64,000 nucleotides of DNA from the NCBI GenBank assembly GCA_937944975.1, contig CALEBF010000002.1:124001-188000 (forward strand), written 5' to 3'. Every line of letters starts with the position of its first letter. Within the stretch, counting starts at the first letter, position 1. A program made the translations under genes and the position numbers. The notes beneath the pieces are model-generated. The model had not been told where the DNA came from and did not search any database. It saw only the letters and a list, made by a program, of their open reading frames with translations. Shown one piece after another: positions 51,162 to 58,610 of this stretch. The DNA comes from an uncultured Mycoplasmatota bacterium (GTDB taxonomy: Bacteria; Bacillota_I; Bacilli_A; RF39; UBA660).

Positions 51162-51186
51162 ATGGATATCGTGAGGAGGATGTTCT

Positions 51187-52872
51187 ATGAAATTAAAACA
51201 TAGTTTTTTCTATACATTAAGAGAAGATGCAAAAGATGAGGAATCTAGAAGTGGTAATTTGTTGATTCGTGCTGGAATGATTAAAAAGACGAGCAATGGT
51301 ATTTATATGACGATGCCAATGGGAAAGCAAGTCGTTAGTAAAATTGAAGCGATTGTACGAGAGGAAATGAATCGTACAGGAGCGCAAGAATTACATATGC
51401 CTGCTTTGATTTTATCTGAAATTTATGAGAATTCTGGTAGAAGAGAAGCCTTTGGTGCAAATATGTTTGCTTTGAAGGATCGTTATCAAAAAAATTACGT
51501 ATTAGGACCAACTCATGAAGAATTGTTTGCGATGGCAGGAATGATGCATGGTGCTTCCTATAAAGATTTCCCATATAATCTTTATCAGATTCAAACGAAA
51601 TTTCGCGATGAGACTAGACCTCGCTTTGGTTTGATTCGTACGCGTGAATTTACGATGAAAGATGCTTATTCTTATGATGTTGATTATGAAGGATTGGATG
51701 TTTCTTATCAGAAGATGTTCCAGGCATACCAAAAAGCATTTGATCGTATGGGGATTACTTATAAAATCGTCAAAGCTGATACGGGAGCAATGGGCGGACT
51801 ATTGAGTGAAGAATTTCAAGCGATTACACCGATAGGAGAAGATACTGTCGTATATTGTAAACACTGTGATTTTGCAAGTAATTTAGAAATTACGCCAGTT
51901 GTATTAAAAGATGGTGAAACGGCTGAAGAAAAGGAAATGAACACTGTAGCGACACCTAATGCCAAAACAATAGAGGAAGTAGCAAACTTTTTTGGAGCGT
52001 CTCCAGATCGTTTTGTAAAAACATTGATTTATAAAGTGGATGGAAACCTTATGGCTTTCTTGTTACGAGGGGATCGCGAATTAAATGAGACAAAGGCTAT
52101 GAAATTATGCCATGCACAGGAAATTGAACTTGCATCTTTTGACGAAGTGAGAGAGGTAACAAAAGCAGAAGTTGGATTCGCAGGGCCAGTAGGATTAACG
52201 ATACCGATTATTATGGATCAAGAAGTTGCTCAAATGAAGAATTTTATTTGTGGTGCTAATAAAACAGACCATCATATCGAAAATGTTAACGTGAGAGATT
52301 TTAATGCGACGATGACGGGAGATATTGCGGAAGTACATGTTGGAGATGTTTGCCCAAAATGTGGTAAACCACTTTCTTTCGAAAAAGCTATCGAAGTTGG
52401 AAATACGTTTAAGTTAGGAACGAAATACGCTGAAAAGATGGGATTAAAATTTTTAGATAGAGAAAATAATCTGCAACCTGTTGTAATGGGATCGTATGGA
52501 ATTGGAATCGAACGTTGTATGGCTGCCATCGTAGAACAAAATAATGATGAAGATGGTATTGTATGGCCGATTTCTGTTGCACCTTATCAAGTTGGTATTG
52601 TGTTAATTAACGAGAAAGATGACGTACAAGCTACAAAAGCAGAAGAGCTATATCAGATGTTGACTGATTTAGGATATGACGTTTTATTAGATGATCGTGA
52701 TGAAAGACCAGGGGTCAAGTTTAAAGATATGGATTTAATTGGACTTCCAATTCGAATTACCATTGGAAAGAAGATTCATGACAATATGGTTGAATGGAAA
52801 AATAGAAAAACGAAAGAGTCTTTTGATTTATCATTTGACGTGGTAGAAAAAAAGATCAAAGAATTGATCTAA
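51187..52872 (+). CDS. proS: Prolyl-tRNA synthetase (bacterial type)
   Basis: This class II aminoacyl-tRNA synthetase of 561 residues charges tRNA-Pro. It has motif 2 (KFRDETRPRFGLIRTREFTMKD, shown in part: RDETRPRFGLIRTREF), the editing INS domain (about 225-380, with CxxC zinc-like CPKCG near 388), motif 3 (GSYGIGIERCMAA) and the C-terminal anticodon-binding domain (YQVGIVLINEKDD, VLLDDRDERPGVKFKD). The presence of the INS domain marks the bacterial type that edits Ala-tRNA-Pro. Confidence 0.97.
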   Translation: MKLKHSFFYTLREDAKDEESRSGNLLIRAGMIKKTSNGIYMTMPMGKQVVSKIEAIVREEMNRTGAQELHMPALILSEIYENSGRREAFGANMFALKDRYQKNYVLGPTHEELFAMAGMMHGASYKDFPYNLYQIQTKFRDETRPRFGLIRTREFTMKDAYSYDVDYEGLDVSYQKMFQAYQKAFDRMGITYKIVKADTGAMGGLLSEEFQAITPIGEDTVVYCKHCDFASNLEITPVVLKDGETAEEKEMNTVATPNAKTIEEVANFFGASPDRFVKTLIYKVDGNLMAFLLRGDRELNETKAMKLCHAQEIELASFDEVREVTKAEVGFAGPVGLTIPIIMDQEVAQMKNFICGANKTDHHIENVNVRDFNATMTGDIAEVHVGDVCPKCGKPLSFEKAIEVGNTFKLGTKYAEKMGLKFLDRENNLQPVVMGSYGIGIERCMAAIVEQNNDEDGIVWPISVAPYQVGIVLINEKDDVQATKAEELYQMLTDLGYDVLLDDRDERPGVKFKDMDLIGLPIRITIGKKIHDNMVEWKNRKTKESFDLSFDVVEKKIKELI

Positions 52873-52931
52873 GAAAGAAATTTCGACAAAAACAGAACCG
52901 AGTAGATGGAATAATTGAGATAGGTGATAAA

Positions 52932-53393
52932 ATGAAAAAATATATTACTCCTATCCTGTGTTCTATTTGTCTTGGTTTTTTCATGGGCTTTTTCCTATGT
53001 AATCAATATGAGGGGAAAATTGATTTAAAAACAGTTTTTTCCGAGAGTGAACCGCTTTATTTTTTACAGAGTGGTGTATATTCAAGTTTGGAAAGTATGC
53101 AGGAAAATGTCGCTAATTTAAGCAATTATATTTATACAGAGGAAGACGGGAAGTACTATGTCTATATTGGAATTACATCCTCTGAAACAAATGTCGATAA
53201 ATTAAAAGGAATTTATCAACAGATGGGGTATTCTATTTATAGCAAGCAACTAGATGTGAGTAATGCTAACTTTATTACGTTCGTGAAAGAATGTGATCAA
53301 ATGTTAGCGGCAACTACAGAGCAGAATGCAATTTTAAAGATCGAACAAGAGGTGCTTGCAAGTTATGAAAAGATGGTGATTCAAAAACATTAA
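52932..53393 (+). CDS. Membrane-anchored SPOR-like protein in the spoIIB position
   Basis: This 153-residue protein has one membrane helix (about 5-25, CSICLGFFMGFFLC) and an external SPOR-like domain (about 42-108: LYFLQSGVYSSLESMQENV, YYVYIGITSS, Q-M-GYSIYSKQL). SPOR domains bind peptidoglycan lacking stem peptides, at septa. In B. subtilis spoIIB, a septal SPOR protein of engulfment, lies at the same place before radC. This protein is shorter. A similar role is inferred from fold and position. Confidence 0.7.
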   Translation: MKKYITPILCSICLGFFMGFFLCNQYEGKIDLKTVFSESEPLYFLQSGVYSSLESMQENVANLSNYIYTEEDGKYYVYIGITSSETNVDKLKGIYQQMGYSIYSKQLDVSNANFITFVKECDQMLAATTEQNAILKIEQEVLASYEKMVIQKH

Positions 53394-54078
53394 AGTAACA
53401 AGATTACCTGAAACAGAACGTCCGAGAGAACGATTGATTCGAGAAGGGGTAAACTATTTAAGTAACGAGGAATTACTTGCGATTCTTCTTCGAACAGGAA
53501 CGAGGCGATATCCTGTGAAGCAACTCGCACAGCTAGTTCTAAAGGAAGTTGGATCTATAGATCGTTGGAAGGATATTCCCTATGAACAATTACGAAAAAT
53601 CGAAGGGATCGGACCTGCACACGCATGCAGTATTCTAGCTGCAATTGAATTTGGAAAGAGAATTTACGCTCCAGTATCAACATTACAACAAGTAAAATTT
53701 ACAGGGACACAAACAGTTTACGAATATTATAAATACCGCTTAGGAGATGCGAAACAGGAGTATTTTTACTGCGTTTATTTAGATCAACAAAAGAAGGTGA
53801 TTCGTGATAAGCAATTGTTCGTTGGAACGGTCAATCGAAGTCTGGTACATCCACGCGAAATATTTAAAGAGGCTTACTTACTTTCTGCTTCCTTTTTAAT
53901 TTGCATTCATAATCATCCGAGTGGAAATGTCGAACCATCAGAAGAAGATATTCGGTTGACAGAGCGATTGTTCGAAATAGGAATCATCCTTGGAATTATG
54001 GTGCTAGATCATATGATTATTGGAAAATATGGTTATTATAGTTTTTATGAAAATGGAAGAATTTCCCTTTCCAAGTAA
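53389..54078 (+). CDS. radC: RadC/JAB-domain protein
   Basis: This 229-residue protein has the HhH-type N-terminal domain and a JAB/MPN metalloprotease-fold domain with HNHPSGNVEPSEEDIRLTERL (shown in part: HNHPSGNVEPSEED). Conserved RadC N-terminal residues (RLPETERPRERLIREG) extend upstream of the first canonical start (TTG at 53434). The only candidate is ATT at 53389, overlapping the previous stop (ATTAA) and following GATGGTGATTC. The role of RadC in repair or recombination is debated. It lies before mreC as in Bacillus. Confidence 0.88.
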   Translation: MKVTRLPETERPRERLIREGVNYLSNEELLAILLRTGTRRYPVKQLAQLVLKEVGSIDRWKDIPYEQLRKIEGIGPAHACSILAAIEFGKRIYAPVSTLQQVKFTGTQTVYEYYKYRLGDAKQEYFYCVYLDQQKKVIRDKQLFVGTVNRSLVHPREIFKEAYLLSASFLICIHNHPSGNVEPSEEDIRLTERLFEIGIILGIMVLDHMIIGKYGYYSFYENGRISLSK

Positions 54079-54111
54079 AGGGAAATATATTATAATGAAA
54101 TAGGTGATGTT

Positions 54112-54966
54112 ATGTACAATCAAAAAAAGATGGATAAAAAATACTTTATTTTAATTGGTGCGATTGTTGCTGCTGTGCTTCTTGGTTTGATTGCACATAT
54201 CGTAACGACAGATCGTACACTAACACCGATAGAAAAGGCGGTAAAGGATACGGTTTTACTCGTTCAAAAAGTAGCTTATCAACCGATCAAGTTCGTTAAA
54301 GATAAAATCGTGGAATATCAGGAAAAACAAGATTTATATGAAAAATATAAAACACTACAGAAGAAAGTAAAAGAAACGGATCTCATTCAAGCAGAAAAAG
54401 AAGAGTTAGAACATCAATTAAAGAGCATGAAAGAAACATTAGAATTAAATAATACTCTAGTAGAGACAGAGTATTTAAATGCGACTGTTGTAAATCGTAA
54501 TTTAGGATATTGGTACAATACGATTACGATCGATAAAGGAAGTCACAATGGAGTTGAAAAGGATATGCCAGTCATCGTAAGTGATGGTGTAATTGGAAAG
54601 GTAACGAAAGTATCTAATTTCAACAGTACAGTGAAACTTTTGACGAGTGAGGACGTCAATAATAAAATATCAGTCAAAATTGCAGTTGGAGACAAGTATG
54701 TCTATGGGCTTCTCTCTGGATATAAGAGAAAGGGAAACACATTTACCGTAGAAGGGATCGCTGATAACATTGAAATTCCTGCTGGATCTGTTGTCACGAC
54801 AACGGGAATGGGAGACAATTTTCCAAGTGGAATTATGGTTGGAAAAGTAAAGAGAGTAAAGACGGATAATTTTGATTTAGCTAAAACGGTTGAAGTAACA
54901 TCGAGTGTCGATTTTGACGATCTTAATTACGTGACGATTTTAAAACGAAAGGAAGCGAGTCAATAA
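54112..54966 (+). CDS. mreC: Rod shape-determining protein MreC
   Basis: MreC is a membrane scaffold of the elongation cell-wall machine. The 284-residue protein has one membrane helix (about 10-30), a coiled coil (about 60-110, KTLQKKVKETDLIQAEKEELE shown in part: KVKETDLIQAEKEELE), and the beta-rich outer domain with VVNRNLGYWYNTITIDKGSHNG (in part: YWYNTITIDKGSHNG) and VITTTGMGDNFPSGI-like motif. Its stop overlaps mreD by one base. Confidence 0.95.
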   Translation: MYNQKKMDKKYFILIGAIVAAVLLGLIAHIVTTDRTLTPIEKAVKDTVLLVQKVAYQPIKFVKDKIVEYQEKQDLYEKYKTLQKKVKETDLIQAEKEELEHQLKSMKETLELNNTLVETEYLNATVVNRNLGYWYNTITIDKGSHNGVEKDMPVIVSDGVIGKVTKVSNFNSTVKLLTSEDVNNKISVKIAVGDKYVYGLLSGYKRKGNTFTVEGIADNIEIPAGSVVTTTGMGDNFPSGIMVGKVKRVKTDNFDLAKTVEVTSSVDFDDLNYVTILKRKEASQ

Positions 54967-55463
54967 TGCTCGTCGCCATTACTTTGATCGTTTCTTTTTG
55001 CCTGGATGGAATCGTAAGTAACTTTATTCCGCTTCATAGCCAGTTATTGATTCCACTTTTAACTCTCATGGCACTGCTGATTATCTATCCGTATTTTAAT
55101 CATCATGAAGATGATTATTTAAAGGTTGCTGGTGTTCTGGGGCTTTGTTACGATATCGTATTTACCGATACGGTATTCTTACACTGTGTTTTATTCTTAA
55201 TTGTCGCTCTTTTTATTCGCTTGTTAAACGAATGGTTTTCTAACAATATCGCCAGTGTTGGATTTATGGCTATCCTCGTCATCGTATTTGATCGCATTTT
55301 AGAATACTCCATTTTATCGCTCGTTGGTTTCTTTGCGTTTGATGGAATGTATTTATTTCAGGGAATTTATTCTTCTATTTTACTCAACGTGTTCTATGCG
55401 ATTCTTTTATATGTTGTAACGGATAAAATTAGTAGGAAGTATCATATTCGAAAAATTGATTAG
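54966..55463 (+). CDS. mreD: Rod shape-determining protein MreD
   Basis: This 165-residue protein has five or so membrane helices filling its length, as in MreD. The position directly after mreC, with a TAATG overlap, supports the call. mreB, minC and minD, which flank mreCD in B. subtilis, are not in this cluster. A terminator follows, before the spoIVF operon. Confidence 0.88.
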   Translation: MLVAITLIVSFCLDGIVSNFIPLHSQLLIPLLTLMALLIIYPYFNHHEDDYLKVAGVLGLCYDIVFTDTVFLHCVLFLIVALFIRLLNEWFSNNIASVGFMAILVIVFDRILEYSILSLVGFFAFDGMYLFQGIYSSILLNVFYAILLYVVTDKISRKYHIRKID

Positions 55464-55484
55464 AATGGGAGTCCATTCTTTTTT
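55462..55484 (+). terminator. Terminator after mreD
   Basis: AGAATGG and CCATTCT pair perfectly around GAGT, followed by six T bases. It separates growth genes from the sporulation operon. Confidence 0.82.
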
Positions 55485-55487
55485 ATT

Positions 55488-55517
55488 GCATATCGCTTGT
55501 CAGTAGCTCATATATTA
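55488..55517 (+). promoter_or_regulatory. Candidate sigma-E promoter of spoIVFA-spoIVFB
   Basis: GCATATC, 14 bases, CATATATTA. This fits the mother-cell sigma-E pattern (kmATAtt, 14-15 bases, CATAnnnT). The B. subtilis spoIVF operon is sigma-E dependent. Confidence 0.6.
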
Positions 55518-55533
55518 AGATAGGTGAGATAAG

Positions 55534-56187
55534 ATGGACAAGGAAATTGAAAAGTTAAAGGCAGATATGAAGAAAAAGAAACATCGGACACCTGATGTGA
55601 ATATGCATGATCGCAAAAGAGAAGATTCTGCAAAGTCTGCAATACTTCGATATGTTACAAATTACGCATTAAAAGTTTTGTTGACGATCTTAATTACGCT
55701 CATTCTTTTTATTTCTTTAAAAAAGAATCGCGACTTTAAGACACAGTTTTATCATCATGTATACGATACGAATTTCGATTTTGCTACTGTGAATCAACTA
55801 TATAAAAAATATGTTGGATCTGAACTTCCATTTCAGGAACTATTTATAAAAAAGGACAAAGAGGTATTCAACGAGAAGTTAACTTACGAGGAGGCACATA
55901 TTTATAAAGATGGAGTAAAACTTACGGTTGCATCTTCCTATCTCGTTCCTGTACAACAAAGCGGAATCGTCGTTTTTATAGGGGAAAAAGAAGGATACGG
56001 AAACACGGTAATCATTCAGCAAGTGGATGGGGTAGACTTGTGGTATGGAAATATCGATCATTTAAATATTAAATTATACGATTATGTTGAAAAGGGATCC
56101 TTACTTGGAGAAGTGAAGGATGAGACTTTGTATCTCGTATATAAAAAGGAAGGAAAAGTGTTAGACTATAAGACTTATCTGTCGTAA
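55534..56187 (+). CDS. spoIVFA: Stage IV sporulation protein FA-like
   Basis: SpoIVFA holds the SpoIVFB protease inactive in the outer forespore membrane until the forespore signals. The 217-residue protein has a charged start, one membrane helix (about 45-65) and a C-terminal domain of LytM/M23 fold (IGEKEGYGNTVIIQQVDGVD shown in part: GYGNTVIIQQVDG; then VEKGSLLGEV). The catalytic His residues of M23 enzymes are missing, as in SpoIVFA. It is followed by spoIVFB. Confidence 0.9.
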   Translation: MDKEIEKLKADMKKKKHRTPDVNMHDRKREDSAKSAILRYVTNYALKVLLTILITLILFISLKKNRDFKTQFYHHVYDTNFDFATVNQLYKKYVGSELPFQELFIKKDKEVFNEKLTYEEAHIYKDGVKLTVASSYLVPVQQSGIVVFIGEKEGYGNTVIIQQVDGVDLWYGNIDHLNIKLYDYVEKGSLLGEVKDETLYLVYKKEGKVLDYKTYLS

Positions 56188-56923
56188 GTTATACTTTCAT
56201 CCACTTTTTTATATCGTCGGTCTTATCATGATGATGTTGGGAAGATTTTCTTTTTTCTTTTGGTTCACACTCTTGCTTCTCGTTCATGAATTTGGCCATG
56301 CGTTTGTTGCATACCTTTATCGGTGGAAGATTACATCGATTGCGATTTATCCTTTTGGAGGAATGACAACTTTTTCTGAGCAACTCAATCGTCCGATTAC
56401 CGAAGAATTTTTGATATTGATAGCAGGCCCTATTGCACAGCAACTAGGCTACTTTCTTTTTTCTCTTTTCGGTGCACCTTCTATTACTTTGATACACTAT
56501 GCGCTTTTGTGTTTTAACTTACTTCCTATCGTTCCGTTAGATGGTTCGAAATTAGTAGAAATTATCCTCCAATTATTTGTTCCGTATCGCTCTTCTAAAT
56601 ATGGAGTTTTCTTTGTGTCTTTGGTAATGGGAAGTATTCTTTGGTATGTCTCTCTTTTTTTTCGTAATCTACTTGGAATTGTTTTATGTAGTTATCTTAC
56701 GGTACAGATCGCGATATATTATCGTAATATCGATCGTACGACATTAAAGTTTTTATTAGAACGATATTTATATTCTTATCATTTTCGGAAGAAACAAGTG
56801 ATTGATGGAAGCAACATTAAGAAAATGTATCGGGAGAGAAGTCATATATTTTATATTGATCAAACGTATCATACAGAGCGAGAAATTTTAAGGAAAACGT
56901 TTGACTTATCAAGGAGTTTGTGA
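56177..56923 (+). CDS. spoIVFB: Stage IV sporulation protein FB, intramembrane metalloprotease
   Basis: SpoIVFB cuts pro-sigma-K in the mother cell. The protein of about 248 residues has the S2P motif VHEFGHAFVAYLY (HExxH) and NLLPIVPLDGSKL with the third ligand Asp. Sequence upstream of the first ATG (56228) in the same frame, KLYFHPLFYIVGLI, matches the N-terminus of SpoIVFB (K-I-H-V-HPF-L-W-I-I...) without a gap, so it must be translated. There is no ATG, GTG or TTG before it; ATC at 56177 is proposed, with ATA at 56168 as the other option. It overlaps spoIVFA by 11 bases. Confidence 0.88.
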   Translation: MCRKLYFHPLFYIVGLIMMMLGRFSFFFWFTLLLLVHEFGHAFVAYLYRWKITSIAIYPFGGMTTFSEQLNRPITEEFLILIAGPIAQQLGYFLFSLFGAPSITLIHYALLCFNLLPIVPLDGSKLVEIILQLFVPYRSSKYGVFFVSLVMGSILWYVSLFFRNLLGIVLCSYLTVQIAIYYRNIDRTTLKFLLERYLYSYHFRKKQVIDGSNIKKMYRERSHIFYIDQTYHTEREILRKTFDLSRSL

Positions 56924-56929
56924 TAAAAT
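56901..56929 (+). promoter_or_regulatory. Promoter of the L21-Prp-L27 operon
   Basis: TTGACT, 17 bases, TAAAAT with extended -10 (TGATAAAAT). It is inside the 3' end of spoIVFB. Confidence 0.65.
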
Positions 56930-56935
56930 TCTATA

Positions 56936-57025
56936 TTGTGTAGTACCTCATGTTGCTACAACCGCACGAACCAGGTTATAAACACATCAGTGTGCCTGAT
57001 AGGCGAGTCTTAGAAAATAAAGAAG
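56936..57025 (+). ncRNA. L21 ribosomal protein leader RNA
   Basis: The leader before rplU is about 98 bases and structured. It includes TAGTACCTCATGTTGCTACA, then CCGCACGAACCAGGTTATAA and the arms AACACATCAGTGTG and GCCTGATAGGC. The position and the CGCAC...AGGTTA block fit the known L21 leader of Bacillota, which mediates autoregulation. I could not run a covariance search. Confidence 0.7.
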
Positions 57026-57034
57026 GAGGTCAAT

Positions 57035-57334
57035 ATGAAAGCAGTTATTGAAACTGGTGGAAAGCAATATTTAGTAGAAAAAGGTAGTGTTATCTACGTT
57101 GAAAAAATGGATGCTGAGCCAGGAAAGAAAGTAAATTTCAATGTACTTATGGTAGATGGAACTGTTGGTCATCCATATGTTACAAATGCAGAAGTAACTG
57201 GTGAAGTTGTAAAACACGGAAAACAAAAGAAAGTTGTTGTTTACAAATACAACGCTAAGAAAAAATACCGTAGAAGACAAGGACACCGTCAACCATATAC
57301 AAAAATTGAAATTAAATCTGTAACGACAAAATAG
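57035..57334 (+). CDS. rplU: 50S ribosomal protein L21
   Basis: This 99-residue protein matches L21: MKAVIETGGKQYLVEKG, VVKHGKQKKVVVYKYNAKKKYRRRQGHRQPYT (shown in part: YNAKKKYRRRQGHRQPYT). It is preceded by AAGAAGGAGGTCAAT. It is the first gene of the conserved rplU-prp-rpmA set. Confidence 0.97.
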   Translation: MKAVIETGGKQYLVEKGSVIYVEKMDAEPGKKVNFNVLMVDGTVGHPYVTNAEVTGEVVKHGKQKKVVVYKYNAKKKYRRRQGHRQPYTKIEIKSVTTK

Positions 57335-57335
57335 T

Positions 57336-57656
57336 ATGATACAGATTCATATCAAAGAGACGGAAAAAGAAGTAAAGGAAATTACGATTTCAGGACATGC
57401 TGGATATAGTCATGTAGGGAATGATATCGTATGTGCTGCAGTGAGCAGTATCGTGATTACTTCGATCAATGCAATCTTGAGATTGGATCAAGATGCGATT
57501 CAATATGAAGAAGATGAAGGTTTTATTTCAATTAACGTATTGAAGCACGATAAAGTAACGGTTACACTCATTACGAATTTAATCGAATTACTGATCGAAT
57601 TACAAAACGATTATAAAACGTATATAAAAATTAATAAGGAGGTGTCCTCATGTTAA
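57336..57656 (+). CDS. prp: Ribosomal-processing cysteine protease Prp
   Basis: Prp cuts the N-terminal extension of L27, an essential step in Bacillota and related groups. The 106-residue protein has the catalytic pair in SGHAGYSHVGNDIVCAAVS (His, then Cys 12 residues later). It lies between rplU and rpmA (B. subtilis ysxB). Its last 7 bases overlap the start of rpmA. Confidence 0.95.
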   Translation: MIQIHIKETEKEVKEITISGHAGYSHVGNDIVCAAVSSIVITSINAILRLDQDAIQYEEDEGFISINVLKHDKVTVTLITNLIELLIELQNDYKTYIKINKEVSSC

Positions 57657-57943
57657 AGTTATTACAATTGAATATTCAATTATTTGCACATAAAAAAGGG
57701 CAAGGTTCTACGCAAAACGGACGTGACAGTATCTCTAAACGTTTAGGAGCAAAAGTTGCTGACGGAGAATACGTAACAGGTGGATCTATTTTATATCGTC
57801 AACGTGGAACGAAAATTTACCCAGGAAAGAACGTAGGTATCGGAAGTGATGATACAGTGTATGCAAAAATTTCTGGATATGTAAAATTTGAACGTGTTGG
57901 AAAAGATAGAAAACAAGTTAGTGTTTATCCTGAAAGAGGATAA
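57650..57943 (+). CDS. rpmA: 50S ribosomal protein L27 precursor
   Basis: L27 reaches into the peptidyl transferase centre. The 97-residue protein has the extra N-terminus MLKLLQLNIQLFAHKKG; Prp cuts before AHKKG, leaving the typical L27 start. The rest matches L27 (STQNGRDSISKRLGAKVADG, shown whole at 20; VTGGSILYRQRGTKIYPG; DDTVYAKISGYVKF). The extension is longer than in S. aureus by a few residues. Confidence 0.97.
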   Translation: MLKLLQLNIQLFAHKKGQGSTQNGRDSISKRLGAKVADGEYVTGGSILYRQRGTKIYPGKNVGIGSDDTVYAKISGYVKFERVGKDRKQVSVYPERG

Positions 57944-57950
57944 TTTGTAT

Positions 57951-57978
57951 AAAAAAGGTACGAAAGTGCCTTTTTTTT
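57951..57978 (+). terminator. Terminator after rpmA
   Basis: AAAAAGGTAC and GTGCCTTTTT pair with a wobble around GAAA, followed by T bases. Confidence 0.82.
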
Positions 57979-58116
57979 GATATAATGAAGTTAATAGATA
58001 TACAGTAGGTCTATTGAATGTGTTTCGGTATGAAAAAGAGGTATTTCAAACGAATATACCATCTAATAATGTCGACATATGTTATCTCTCTCAAAGAGGG
58101 GATTGGGAGGGATTTT
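57978..58116 (+). promoter_or_regulatory. Promoter and structured leader of the secreted-protein island
   Basis: TGATATAAT (57978-57986) lies directly after the rpmA terminator. The following leader of about 120 bases can form several stems: AATAGA with TCTATT; GGTAT with ATACC; CTCTC with GAGGG just before the ribosome binding site. The long structured leader contrasts with the 9-12 base leaders of several neighbours and may hold a regulatory element. Confidence 0.4.
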
Positions 58117-58569
58117 ATGAAAATATTAAAAAGACTATTTTATATTTCTTGTTTTGCATGTGTCCTTAGCATCGGAGGGGTAAATGCACAGTCATTGGCT
58201 CCTACGTTGAGAGCTGGAACCAATGATAATTATTTGAGTTTATCTACCTCTGTTCCGGCACATAATGGATTTACAACTACTGCACGAAGGACAAAGTATC
58301 AAACGTTATTAAAACAAGCAATTCGATATGCTTACACTGTCCCGGCTTCTGATAGTGTAGATGTAATGTTAAAGAAAACGACAGTAGATGGAGGAACTAT
58401 TTCAGATGCTAGTGGTTGGGAAGTAATTTCTTCCGCAGGAGATGATGTGATTTTTAATTCACCTGCAGCTATGACGACAGGAACATTTTATCTGTATATA
58501 GATTCAAGAATTGGATATACCAAACCGACAATGGTGTATGGTACTTGGTATTTAGATGACAACAGATAA
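58117..58569 (+). CDS. Secreted protein of unknown function
   Basis: This 150-residue protein has a Sec signal peptide (MKILKRLFYISCFACVLSIG, cleavage expected after VNA). The mature part of about 125 residues has no cysteine and a beta-rich pattern (DSVDVMLKKTTVDGG, GTFYLYIDSRIGYT, VYGTWYLDDN). The ATG at 58117 follows GGGAGGGATTTT. It is followed by three membrane proteins and an ATPase on the same strand. The layout resembles Sec-exported bacteriocins with a dedicated ABC system, but the sequence does not match the lactococcin 972 family as I know it. Confidence 0.65.
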   Translation: MKILKRLFYISCFACVLSIGGVNAQSLAPTLRAGTNDNYLSLSTSVPAHNGFTTTARRTKYQTLLKQAIRYAYTVPASDSVDVMLKKTTVDGGTISDASGWEVISSAGDDVIFNSPAAMTTGTFYLYIDSRIGYTKPTMVYGTWYLDDNR

Positions 58570-58610
58570 TTAATTTTTTATAATCCCCTCAATTTATTTA
58601 GGAGGTTTGT

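Noticed and set aside
51076..51186. T-box leader for proS
   Set aside because: The space is short and contains neither the T-box sequence nor a terminator before proS.
56940..57010. tRNA-like folding segment before rplU
   Set aside because: It lacks the conserved tRNA T-loop and acceptor pattern and fits the L21 leader position.
58018..58116. Longer start of the secreted protein at 58018
   Set aside because: It would hide the signal peptide behind 33 residues, while GGGAGGG precedes the ATG at 58117.
58117..58569. Lactococcin 972 family assignment
   Set aside because: Signal peptide and neighbouring ABC genes fit, but the length and mature sequence do not match the family pattern I know.
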